Source: Euglena gracilis (taxonomy: Eukaryota; Euglenida; Euglenophyceae; Euglenales). Taken from it: DNA of 64,000 nt. Where the stretch lies: contig CP154957.1 of the NCBI GenBank assembly GCA_039621445.1, positions 4,892,504 through 4,956,503 of the forward strand. The letters are read 5' to 3'. The notes beneath the pieces were generated by a model that searched no databases, had not been told where the DNA came from, and worked only from the letters and a program-made list of their open reading frames with translations. Shown piece after piece: positions 1-9,178 of the stretch. The position numbers and the translations under genes were made by a program. Each line of letters starts with the position of its first letter. Position 1 is the stretch's first letter.

Positions 1-110
1 AGACCAGGTACCCAACCCGTACAACACAAAAGGACCGCGTTGGAACAGCACAAGCGTTTTTTTTTTGTTTTCTGTATGTACGTTTTCCCCCATGTGACCG
101 CCTTGCGGCC

Positions 111-245
111 GGCACTACGCGCCGTGCTTCGACTTCGCGGCCCACGTGCTGCGGTGGCTGCGGGGGGCGACGGAGGCCGGCAGCGGGTACCGCCTGCGGT
201 ACAGCCCGCCCTTCACCCACCTGGCCAGCGCACTGCTCCACGGAT
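111..245 (+). CDS. Internal coding exon of an unidentified gene (partial)
   Basis: A GC-rich open stretch whose codons favour G or C in the third position. It reads HYAPCFDFAAHVLRWLRG and continues to about HLASALLHGS. I do not recognise the family. An in-frame stop lies just upstream, and no AG acceptor is visible before the exon. Instead the exon is preceded by GACCGCCTTG, which resembles the right terminus (GGACCGCCCTG) of the hAT-like element family in this window, so the window probably opens inside an element-derived intron. The 3' border is uncertain; GT occurs at GGATCC|GTCCC. It could belong to the cysteine-rich gene downstream or to a gene outside the window. Confidence 0.45.
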
Positions 246-1096
246 CCGTCCCACTCCTTCCCACACCAGCCTCTCCCCCGGGAGGGACCACTGCGAATCG
301 AAATGAATTGCAAAGAGACAAATGGGAGAATGCTGACCAATAGCTTTATTGAAGCACAAAACCCCCCCAAGCAGTGAAATCAAACTAACTGCTTTAAAGG
401 TTCGACACCAACTCAACAAATGAATGCACAACCCCCAAATCAAAGCAAATCAAGGTTTTGGATCCCCATCACGGGTTTCATTTCGTCTGACTCTCTAAAC
501 AACTCCCCGGCACGACTCTCCCGAGTTTAGCCCACCACGCACTGACATGGGTTCAGGATAGCTCCGGGGGGAGTCGCAATGCAGCCGCCAGTGCTCTGTC
601 GCCAACGCTGGAGCCCTCCGAGGAGCCCCCCCTTCCCCCCACCCTCGCTGCCCTACTGCAACCGCAGCCGTCGCACAATCCCTCCCATGCAGCCAAATGC
701 TAGCCTACTCGCACTCCACACCGCACTGCCTCAATTGCACTTCGTCACCCCGGGCTGCACACCAAGTCGGACCCCTCGTCACCAGCCAAATACAGCCGTG
801 TGCTGTGCATCACCGACAGTTAGGCACGCTGCACCAACCCCCCCTCGTGAGGAGAATTTTAGGCGTGGAAACTCTCTCGCAGATCCAGACGAGCCTCCTT
901 TGTTGACTCCCCGAACACACGTTCAAATCCCCAAAATGTGAAGCATGATGCAGATTTCATCGCTCTTTTTTGTTCCCAGCCTTTCATTGTTTCCAAAATT
1001 CCTTCCACTTTGCTGGTTTCGCCTCAATCCCAAAGAACGAACCAAGCCTGCCGCCTGTCCATTTCTTTTGACCCCTCCAGACTTTTGCGTCCCATG
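246..1096. other. Spacer or intron, no gene seen
   Basis: Mixed-composition sequence with short C runs. Open frames here have no codon bias or recognisable motif. I see nothing functional in it. Confidence 0.5.
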
Positions 1097-1662
1097 CAGG
1101 GCGGTCGTCGAGGGACAGCAAATTTTTTATTTAAGCACATTAATTTATTTAAGCCTGTCCCCAGAGTATTTAGTGAGCGCTGGTTTTACAGAGGGGGGGT
1201 CCGACCCCCTCCCCTGGAAACAAAAAAGCGCTTTGCTCCGGGAAGGAAAAATTTTGGTATGTTTCCAATTTTTCAAAACAAACTGCACAGAAACGCGATT
1301 CTCTGGCCTTTTTTTGAGCCTCCAAAATGTTTTTGGTGCTTTGTCCAGAAAATCTGTTGTACAGGGGGGCCGACCACCCCCCCGTCCTTCCCCCTCATTT
1401 GATATCCTGTCCATCCCCCTGAGAAACACCCTTGGGTCAAAGGGCCAATGCGGGGTCTGGGTTCGAACTGAATCGAAATTGGAATGTCGAAGAAGTGGAT
1501 GAAGGATGCCAGCAATCACGTGTTCCCCCTGATGTCAACTTTTCTTCACCGAGAAATGTCAACCTTTTTTCGTCGGGTTTTGTTTTGGAGTTTTACTTGA
1601 ATGTGCATGGACGGCACAGTTTTGTTTTTATTTTATTTCGCATTTTGTTGAGAACCGTCCTG
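1097..1662 (+). mobile_element. hAT-like MITE copy (long form)
   Basis: The left end is CAGGGCGGTCGTCGAGGGAC and the right end is GAGAACCGTCCTG, imperfect inverted copies of the family terminus. The flanking octamers GTCCCATG and GTCTCACC agree at 5 of 8 positions, consistent with an aged 8-bp target duplication. The 3' half holds the family core (a line like GATGCCAGCAATCA, then a polypyrimidine tract and a tract ending GTGCATGGACGG). The 5' half carries extra C/G-run material, probably a nested insertion. Confidence 0.55.
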
Positions 1663-1719
1663 GTCTCACCCCCACCCCTGTCGTCCCTTTCCCAGGCCGA
1701 TCTCGGGATCGATCGAGGT

Positions 1720-1915
1720 CAAAATTAACATGTCAAAGAAACACATCTTTGACGTTTTTGCATGGATGGGCGATGGTGCAAAGTGTCTGAAATCACTTTT
1801 GTTCCCGAAATGGGCCCGTTGTCCAAAATGCAGTTATTTTTGGACCATTTTGTCTGTTGGTTTTCATTGTATGTGCTGAGACGGGAATTTTATTTTTTGC
1901 TTGAGGACCGCCTGG
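1720..1915 (+). mobile_element. hAT-like MITE, 5'-truncated
   Basis: Contains the family core GGATGGGCGATGGTGCAAAG and ends in TTGAGGACCGCCTGG. I cannot find a matching left terminus directly upstream, so it is either truncated or fused to the preceding copy. Confidence 0.5.
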
Positions 1916-2341
1916 AGAAATGTGAATCGTTTCCGTCATTTTTCCTTTTGGATTCTTCGTGAATCGGGACCAGAGGTTTTTTTTTAAGTTTCGTGACCCG
2001 ATGGGAGGGGGTGGGTGGGTGGATGGGTGGGTCTCGGCCGAACCCCTCGGTGGGGGGGGGGGTCGGGCCGAGTGGGTACCCCGCCAAAGGTGAGGCTTCC
2101 CTCTATTTTCAGCGCCTCGGAAAAAAATTAGACCCCCAAAATTGACCCCCCAAAAGTGGGTCCCCAAGCCCCCCTCCCCCAGGGGGTGGGTGGGTGGGTG
2201 GGTGGGTGGGTCCGGATCCCACCTTGTCCTAAAAAACCTCATCGGGACAGCATTTTTTTGATTTCATTGATCAGTGCCCTGGTCTGACGTCGACCTGGGA
2301 ACCCTCCCCGCGGTCTCTTTCCCAGGCGGCCCCCCCACCCC

Positions 2342-3956
2342 ATGCCGCACGGCGCTCCGCTCCGCCGCCTCCACCTCGCCCTCGCCCTGTGGCTGGCGGC
2401 GGTGGCCGCCGCGGCGACCGCCACCCCCGCCGCCGCGCAACAAGTCCGCTGCATTGCCACTGCGGGGCTGTGCACCTGCGCCCCGGACTTCCTCTGCGCA
2501 GCCGGCGACGTAACTCTCCCCGGGCACTTGCCCCCCCCTCCCCCCTTACACGCAAGCGTGGCCCCCTAAAGTTGGTCTTCCGCCTTTTGCACATGGCCAC
2601 CAACTTCTTAACATGCAAACTTGGCCCCCATAAGGTGCAGGCGGACCTGTCGTGTTGGAAAGTCCATTGCACGCCCCTCCCCTGCCAGCGAGTTGTCGCC
2701 CGGGCTTGTGCTGGATGCCGTGTGGGCAGACACCTTCCCATTGGGGGTAGGGGGCAGGACGGTGAAGACAGTCTGATTTCAATTCAGTTTCAATTCATGA
2801 AAAAAGACCCTCAGGATTCCAGGAGAGGGCGAAGACGACGTGGGTATTCCAAATTGAAAAAAGAAATTGGAGTGCACACCTTCACCAAAAGATTGCGCGT
2901 GGACGTCTTGTGGCCAAAGATGGGATGGACAGTGGGGCTTGAGGTCGGAATTAGTCGGGCAGCATACGGCTGACAGTGTGCGGCTCTGAAAGACAGGCCG
3001 ACGCCCTTAACGAAAAAGGCCACATACGGGATTCGCAGATAGTCCCAACTGAAGCTCCGAACCGCCTCATTGCCCGCCACACCAGACATGGGTCCGTCCC
3101 CCGTCCCCGGCTGGCGGGGCGCCAACGCGTCCACCGCGCCGGGCGTCGCGAAGCGCGACGCGAACCACTGCTGCTGCCCAGTCCGGTCCACAAGGGACGG
3201 AAATTTGTTGGGCCGCAAAAATCAAAAGTCAAACCCGCATTTTTTCGGCGCTTTGGGGGATGGGCGACGGTCCAAGGATGCCAGAAAGCACTCTTTTTCC
3301 CGAAGTTGAACCGCGTTTGCCAAAATACGCCCATTTTTTGTCCATTTGTGCCGATGGACATTTTTAATTGAACGTGCTGGGACGGGGTTTTTTTTTCGAC
3401 AAGGACCGCTCTGCTGCTGCCCAAAGACCGCGCCCCTGATCTGGGCCGACCCCCCGGCCCGCTGCACGGAGACGCAGAAATGTGTGTTCGGCCAGGGGGA
3501 TGTGGGGATGCGCTCCACATTCACGAAGCCAGCCAGCACCTTTTGAGCCTTCCCCCCCCTGTGGGGCGCCTATCCAGCGAATTTCTCAAGCCGAAAGCAC
3601 CCCACCCCTGGGGAGCCAGCCAGCCAGCCAGCACCTTTTTTCCAGCCTGCAGCTGCCGACGATCATGCGGCATTGACCTGCGTTCATGCCTGTGGTTTTA
3701 GGGGCCGCTCACTTATTGTCGGTAAGTGAGATGGTGCACACTTGTTGGGGGTTGTGCACCCCCCCTACATACCCCCTCCCCCCGCTCTCGACTGCTGCCC
3801 CGCCGACCAGAAGCTGTGCAAGGCCCCCGACGCCAGCCTGGCGTGCTGCGCCGCGGGGCAGAGGTGCGTGAACGGCGCCTGCGCCGCCGCCCCGCCGGGG
3901 CCCACCCCCGCCCCGGGGGCCGGGGCTGGCCGGCCAGGCTGCGCTCCAGCCTGGGA
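2342..3956 (+). CDS. Secreted cysteine-rich protein, multi-exon
   Basis: Exon 1 (2342-2509) begins with ATG and encodes a signal peptide (MPHGAPLRR, then a Leu/Ala-rich core ending ATATPAAAQQ), followed by a cysteine cluster (CIATAGLCTCAPDFLCAAGD) and a GTAACT donor. A second coding block (about 3090-3178 and 3422-3496) reads ANASTAPGVAKRDANHCCC, then PKTAPLIWADPPARC and TETQKCVFGQ. It is one exon split by a transposable element. A third block (about 3780-3956) reads DCCPADQKLCKAPDASLACC and AAGQRCVNGAC, then a Pro/Ala/Gly tail. The paired cysteines and secretion signal suggest an extracellular, disulfide-bonded protein; the granulin-like spacing is only suggestive. The borders around 3496 and 3780 lack clear GT and AG, and their phase is not settled. 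The gene continues beyond 3956, where another hAT-like terminus starts. Confidence 0.6.
3179..3413 (+). mobile_element. hAT-like MITE inserted in a coding exon
   Basis: A 235-bp element flanked by a perfect 8-bp duplication CTGCTGCC (3171-3178 and 3414-3421). The left end is CAGTCCGGTCC and the right end is GGACCGCTCTG, inverted copies of each other with two mismatches. It lies inside the cysteine-rich coding block. Removing the element plus one copy of the duplication joins DANHCCC to PKTAPLIW in frame. Eight-bp duplications and CAG...CTG termini are typical of hAT transposons. No transposase is encoded. If spliced as a euglenid nonconventional intron (3 bases + CAG ... CTG + 5 bases), it would be removed exactly. 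Confidence 0.8.
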
Positions 3957-4150
3957 CAGGGCGGTCCAAAAGGTGGACAGGGTTTTTTCCTTTTTTTCCC
4001 CGTTAAGGACGGTGGATGTTTGGTCAATGTCCTGGGACATTTGTTTAAACCGTTCAGGACAGCTGGCCCACGGTGGAGAGGGGGAATGCACGTTGTGAGC
4101 TTTACAAATTTATTTTCATGTGTTTTTTTTGCGGAGAAAACTTGTTAAGA
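3957..4150 (+). mobile_element. hAT-like MITE, left end
   Basis: Starts CAGGGCGGTCCAAAAGG directly against coding sequence (ending APAWDR when read through). The interior has only part of the family core, and the right terminus was not located. It may be the next nonconventional intron of the cysteine-rich gene. Confidence 0.4.
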
Positions 4151-4316
4151 ATCCTGCTTTTTGGAGGTGTCAGGCAAGTTTTCCTGGGCCCACACTGACC
4201 ATTTTACCTATCTGACCTCGTGGGCATTGATTTTGGAGGGGGGCTTTTTTGGTGGTATTCAGAACGGAGATGTTGGTTTCAGGGGTGGGTATTTTTTTTC
4301 TCCAACGCTCCTACTC

Positions 4317-4405
4317 CCCCCCCCTCTGGGGAATTGTCAGGCCCTGAGAACCGCCCGGGAATTGCCAGGGTCCCTGGTACTAGCCAATAGGTGACATTCC
4401 CTGGG
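4317..4405. repeat. GGGAAACTGTCAGGGT-type short repeat, copy 1
   Basis: A block of AATTGTCAGGCCCTGAGAAC and CCAGGGTCCCTGGTACTAGCC. The same construction recurs at 21067-21195, 24541-24690 and 49737-49890. It is built of inverted copies of CCTGACAGTTTCC around G/C-run ends. Confidence 0.55.
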
Positions 4406-4454
4406 GGGGATGATGGGTGCCAGACCTGAAATCCTGACGGGTGGAGGAGGTAAA

Positions 4455-5899
4455 CCAGGGTGTGACGTAGAGCTGAGCTCTTTGGGGGAGCACTCCGGCC
4501 TGGCCGGCGAAAAACGCTCATTTTCAGCTCAAAAACATGTTTTCCGTGTCCAAGAGACCAAAAAACATGGTTTTGGGCGAAAAAATTTTTTCCGATTTTT
4601 TTCGACTTTTTTGACCCGGTTTTGACCCAAAGTCAATGGGTTGGCGAACCGAAACGGGGCGCTGGCGGGTCGAAAAACGCTCATTTTTGGCCCAAAAACA
4701 CTTTTTCCGGGTCCGGGAGGCCAAAAAACATCGTTTTGGGCAAAAAAAATTTTCGATTTTTTTCGACTTTTTTGACCCGGTTTTGACCGAAAGTCAATCG
4801 GTCGGCGGTCCAAAACGGGGTGCCGGCGGGTCGAAAAACGCTCGTTTTCGGCTCAAAAACAGTTTTTCCGGGTCCGGGAGGCCAAAAAACATCGTTTCGG
4901 GCAAAAAAAATTTTTTCGATTTTTTTCGACTTTTTTGACCCGGGTTTGACCCAAAGTCAATGGGTCGGCGGTCCAAAACGGGGTGCCGGCGGGTCGAAAA
5001 ACGCTCGTTTTCGGCTCCAAAACACTTTTTTCGGGTCCAGGAGGTCAAAAAACATGATTTTGGGCAAAAAAAAATTTTTCGATTTTTTTCGACTTTTTGA
5101 CCCAAAAAGTCCACCGGCCAGGGGCGGGCCCCAGCCGGGTGGGGGCGGGGGGCGGGGGTCCGGGTCGGAAAATTTTTTTTTTGCTCAAAAACACTTTTTT
5201 TGATGTTCGGAAGTGAAAAAAAGTGTTTTTGAGCGAAAAAAATTTTTTCAAAATTTTTGGTCCTGACCTGCCACCTGACCCCCCCTCGCCCAGCCACCCT
5301 CACAGCGCGCGCAGGGGTCCCCGAATACCCAAAACTGGCCCAAAATCGCACAACCAGACCCCGGGAACCCCAAAAAACGGTCAACCCCCCCCCCTAAACC
5401 TAATGATTGACCCCCTGGTTTGGGCTGCAACTCCTCGTCTAGCCCGAGATACGGCCAATTTACGGTTTCGGGCCCCGAACGGGCCAGAAATGGCCAAAAC
5501 TGGCCAAACTGGCCCAAAACCCCAAAACGGCCGTATCTCGGGCTGGGCGAGGAGTTGGCCCAAACCGCGCATACCGATCGTTCGGGCGTCCCAAAGTTGT
5601 GGAATGACGTCCTCTTTACTTTTCCTCAACTCCGCAGCGTTTTCGAGATATTTTGAATTTATCGATTTTTTGACCCCAAAATGACCCTGCAATTTTCCGG
5701 GAAAAAAAAACGGTAGACAACTTTTTTGCTCGGGCCAGATCTCCGGACCGGCGGGGAGTTGCGGGTAGCGTGACGGCTCTGGAGAAACTAGGGAACGTCT
5801 CCTAACCTATAGGCCATTCACTTTGGGGGCCCGGAAATCGGGTCACATCGATAATCCTCGGGTGGCCGGACCTACTCAGGGAGGGGGGGGGGGGGGGGG

Positions 5900-5934
<35 letters not shown>

Positions 5935-6020
5935 TGGGGGGGGTGGTAAGCTTCGCTCTTACTCTAAAGAGATAAGAGCTCAGCGACCCCAGGGTGTGAC
6001 GTAGAGCTGAGCTCTTTGGG
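4455..6020. repeat. Composite tandem-repeat element, copy 1, with 32-bp flanking direct repeats
   Basis: A 32-bp sequence starting CCAGGGTGTGACGTAGAGCT is repeated exactly at 4455-4486 and 5989-6020. Between them are about three and a half tandem units of roughly 165 bp (4500-5110), each running GGTCGAAAAACGCTC ... TTTTTCGACTTTTTTGACCC ... AGTCAATGGGTCGGC. A unique-looking block follows (5240-5720, with CCCAAAACCCCAAAACGGCC), then a 60-bp G-rich run. The right end TAAGCTTCGCTCTTACTC holds a hairpin (CTCTTA-TCT/AGA-TAAGAG). The whole arrangement recurs at 18545-20622. I see no transposase. Confidence 0.7.
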
Positions 6021-6945
6021 AGACGGCCAACGGCCCAGCCCGGCCTGCCAACGGCCCGGCGGCCCGGCGGCCCAGTGGTACACGGCGGTGATCATATGTT
6101 GGAATATCATATGTTGAAGAATCGAGGGAGCCCTTGTGGAGAAATGAAGCCCATTGGAGTGATGTAGTGATGATATGGTATATGAAGACGCAAGTATAAT
6201 CACATGTGTGACTTTTTGGTCTTAAAAAAGGAAAAAGAGGTAGTCATTATTATTCGGGACGCCTCCGAACAGTTGATGCGGCCCAGGCGTGGTTACCCCG
6301 ATTTCGCACCGCTCCCATCGCCGTTGCCCCTGAAGTGGGGTGTGACGATGATGGGATGTCATCGGCTTGGGTATCCCCGGCTATGGGTACCGGGGACCCG
6401 CACGGTTGCGGGCGGTTACCTACCTTGCTATCTTGCCGTGGGCAAGGGGTTAGAATTTGGGGTTTCGCCCTGGGTTGCTGGTGAGGGTTTAGTCAGCGTT
6501 AGGTTGTTAGGGTCAGTTAGTGTTAGGTGTGTTGGTATTAGTTAGCGAGTTAGGAGAGTGGTCAGGGAGTTTTTTCGAAAGGGAGGATGTGGCTTTTCCC
6601 GTCGGCATGGGGACCGGCGACATTTGCCATTAGAAAAAGTGGATGGTTAATGATGGTTAGAGTTAGAGGTATTTACACTTCCGGAGTGTCCATTTCTTTC
6701 CGTATTTGCCCAATGGATTGCAGAAGGAAGCATTTCCATGGACAAGATTCTCATTCAGAGCATTCTCATTGACACATGCACACAGGAAGCTGATTTGTCT
6801 TTTGGCTCTTGGGATGCAGCCTAAATTAACGCCTTGTCGAAATAACTTCGGATGGACGTTGGAATGTCATCGTTGTGCGGCATGTGTGCTTGGAGGCAGA
6901 AGTTTTTTGAGGTGCATCGGAATTCTGGGCACGGGCATACAATTT
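6021..6945. other. Spacer, no gene seen
   Basis: No coding bias. A short stretch near 6490-6560 is rich in GTTAG words but does not form a telomeric array. Confidence 0.45.
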
Positions 6946-6949
6946 CCTT

Positions 6950-7376
6950 TCTCTTGCTGCAGCTCCTGCACTCACCTCGTGCACATCGTGCACTCATGTG
7001 TGGGAAATGAAACGATGGTCACATAGTGGGAAATAGAACAACCATTTGCATTTTCATGGTGCACATTGTGCACTCGCCTAGTGCACATCGTGCACTCATG
7101 GGTAGGCATTGTGATTCTGGGCACGGGCATGACATTTCCGTTCTCTTGGTGCAGCTCCTGCACTCGCTTGGTGCACATTGTGCACTCACGTGTGGGAAGC
7201 GAAATGATGGCCACATAGTGGGAAATAAAAGCACCATTTGCATTTTCATGGTGCACATCGTGCACTCGCCTGGTGCACATCGTGCACTCATGGGTGGGCA
7301 CTGGAAATCTGGCCACGGGCATGACATTTCCTTTCGCCTGGTGCAGCTCCTGCACTCGCCTGGGGCACTTCGGGTA
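6950..7376. repeat. GTGCAC-rich palindromic minisatellite
   Basis: Repeats of CTCGCCTGGTGCACATCGTG and close variants, spaced about 30 bp and grouped into two longer units of about 180 bp that start GGGCACGGGCAT. The GTGCAC hexamers are palindromic. Reverse-frame open reading of CTMCTRRVH type is repeat noise. The same words reappear at 9040-9080 beyond the satellite array, as if the array had expanded inside this minisatellite. Confidence 0.75.
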
Positions 7377-7377
7377 C

Positions 7378-9035
7378 CGGGGGGGGGGGGGAAGGTGCGG
7401 GCCCTGTACTCACTCGATGGCTAGTGGGGGGCGGGGCCCCTGCACGGCCTTGATCAAAGAGGGACCGGGGGGGGGGGAGGGAAGGTGTGGGCCCTGTACT
7501 CACTCGATGGCTAGTGGGGGGCGATGCCCCTGCACGGCCTTGATCAAATGGGTACCGGGGGGGTGAGGTGCGGGCCCTGTACTCACTCGATGGCTAGTGG
7601 GGGGCGATGCCCCTGCACGGCCTTGTTCAAATGGGGACCGAGGGGGGGGGGGGGGCGGGGCATGTACTCACTAGATGGCTAGTGTGGGGCCGGGCCACTG
7701 CACGGCCTTGATCAAATGGGCACCGGGGGGGGGGGAAGGTGCGGGCCCTGTACTCACTCGATGGCTAGTGGGGGGCGATGCCCCTGCACGGCCTTGATCA
7801 AAAGGGGACAGGGGGGGGGGGGGGGGGAGGTGCGGGCCCTGTACTCACTCGATGGCTAGTGGGGGGCGGTGCCCCTGCACGGCCTTGAGACCAAATGGGT
7901 ACCGAATGGGGAGGGGGGTGGAAAACGATGCAGTTTCGGTACACACTCGGTGGCTAGTGGGGGGCGGTGCCCCTGCACGGCCTTGAGACCAAATGGGTAC
8001 CGAGGGGGGGGGGGAAACGGTGCTGTTTCGGTACACACTCGATGGCTAGTGGGGGGCGGTGCCCCTGCACGGCCTTGAGATCAAATGGGTACCGAGGGGG
8101 GGGGAGTAAAAAAGGTGCAGTTTCGGTACACACTCGATGGCTAGTGGGGGGCGGGGCCCCTGCACGGCCTTGAGACCAAATGGGTACCGAGCGGGGGGGG
8201 GGGTTTTTGCAGTTTCGGTACACACTGGATGGCTAGTGGGGGGCGGTGCCCCTGCACGGCCTTGAGACCAAATGGGTACCGAGGGGGGGGGGAGTAAAAA
8301 AGGTGCAGTTTCGGTACACACTCGATGGCTAGTGGGGGGCGGGGCCCCTGCACGGCCTTGAGACCAAATGGGTACCGAGCGGGGGGGGGGGGAAAAAAGG
8401 TGCAGTTTCGGTACACACTCGATGGCTAGTGGGGGGCGGTGCCCCTGCACGGCCTTGAGACCAAATGGGTACCGAGCGGGGGGGGGGGAGAAAAAGGGGC
8501 AGTTTCGGGACACACTCGATGGCTAGTGGGGGGCGGTGCCCCTGCACGGCCTTGAGACCAAATGGGTACCGAGGGGGGGGGGAGTAAAAAAGGTGCAGTT
8601 TCGGTACACACTCGATGGCCAGTGGGGGGCGGTGCCCCTGCACGGCCTTGATCAAATGGGTACCGGGGGGGGAAGGTGCGGGCCTTGTACTCACTCGATG
8701 GCTAATGGCTAGTGGGGGGCGATGCCCCTGCACGGCCTTGTTCAAATGGGTACCGGGGGGGGGGGAGGTGCAGGATCTGTACTCACTCGATGGCTAGTGG
8801 GGGGCGGTGCCCCTGCACGGCCTTGTTCAAATGGGTACCGGGGGGGGGGGAACGTGCGGGCCCTGTACTCACTCGATGGCTAGTGGGGGGCGGGGCCCCT
8901 GCACGGCCTTGATCAAATGGGTACCCGGGGGGGGGGGGGAACGTGCGGGCCCTGTACTCACTCGATGGCTAGTGGGGGGCGGGGCCCTTGCACGGCCTTG
9001 TTCAAATGGGTACCGGGGGGGAACGTGCACAGGCA
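7378..9035. repeat. Satellite array, about 18 units of 82-98 bp
   Basis: Head-to-tail units carry GATGGCTAGTGGGGGGCGG, CCCCTGCACGGCCTTG and ATGGGTACCG followed by a G run of 7-20. Two subtypes exist: outer units with GTACTCACTCGATGG and TTGATCAAAT (7390-7870 and 8660-9030), and inner units with TTTCGGTACACACTCG and TTGAGACCAAAT (7870-8650). The nested order (outer, inner, outer) suggests amplification from the middle. It lies just downstream of the Helentron coding region on the minus strand. Confidence 0.9.
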
Positions 9036-9178
9036 TGCCATTTCCTTTGTCCGCTGGTGCACATTGTGCACTCATGTCAGGTACCGGGGGGGGGGGAGGA
9101 AAACGGTGCAACCCGTGCACTCTTTTGATGAGATCAAAGAGTGGCGCATCTGCACTCTGAATAGTGACCTCACTTGTG

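Noticed and set aside
1450-1475. tRNA-derived SINE origin for the dispersed elements, from T-arm-like GGGTTCGAACTG words
   Set aside because: Only the B-box-like word is present, without an A box or cloverleaf. The elements have inverted ends and 8-bp duplications, which fit DNA transposons.
4497-5384. Lys/Phe-rich proteins on both strands in the tandem repeat
   Set aside because: Repeat translations. The same pseudo-motifs recur in both repeat copies and in opposite frames.
6490-6560. Telomeric repeat array
   Set aside because: Only scattered GTTAGG words with irregular spacing.
7845-8797. Proline-rich proteins encoded on the minus strand
   Set aside because: Repeat translations of the satellite units with GGG runs; no start, splice or codon signal.
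6950-9080. CRISPR array
   Set aside because: Units are contiguous tandem repeats without unique spacers, in eukaryotic DNA.
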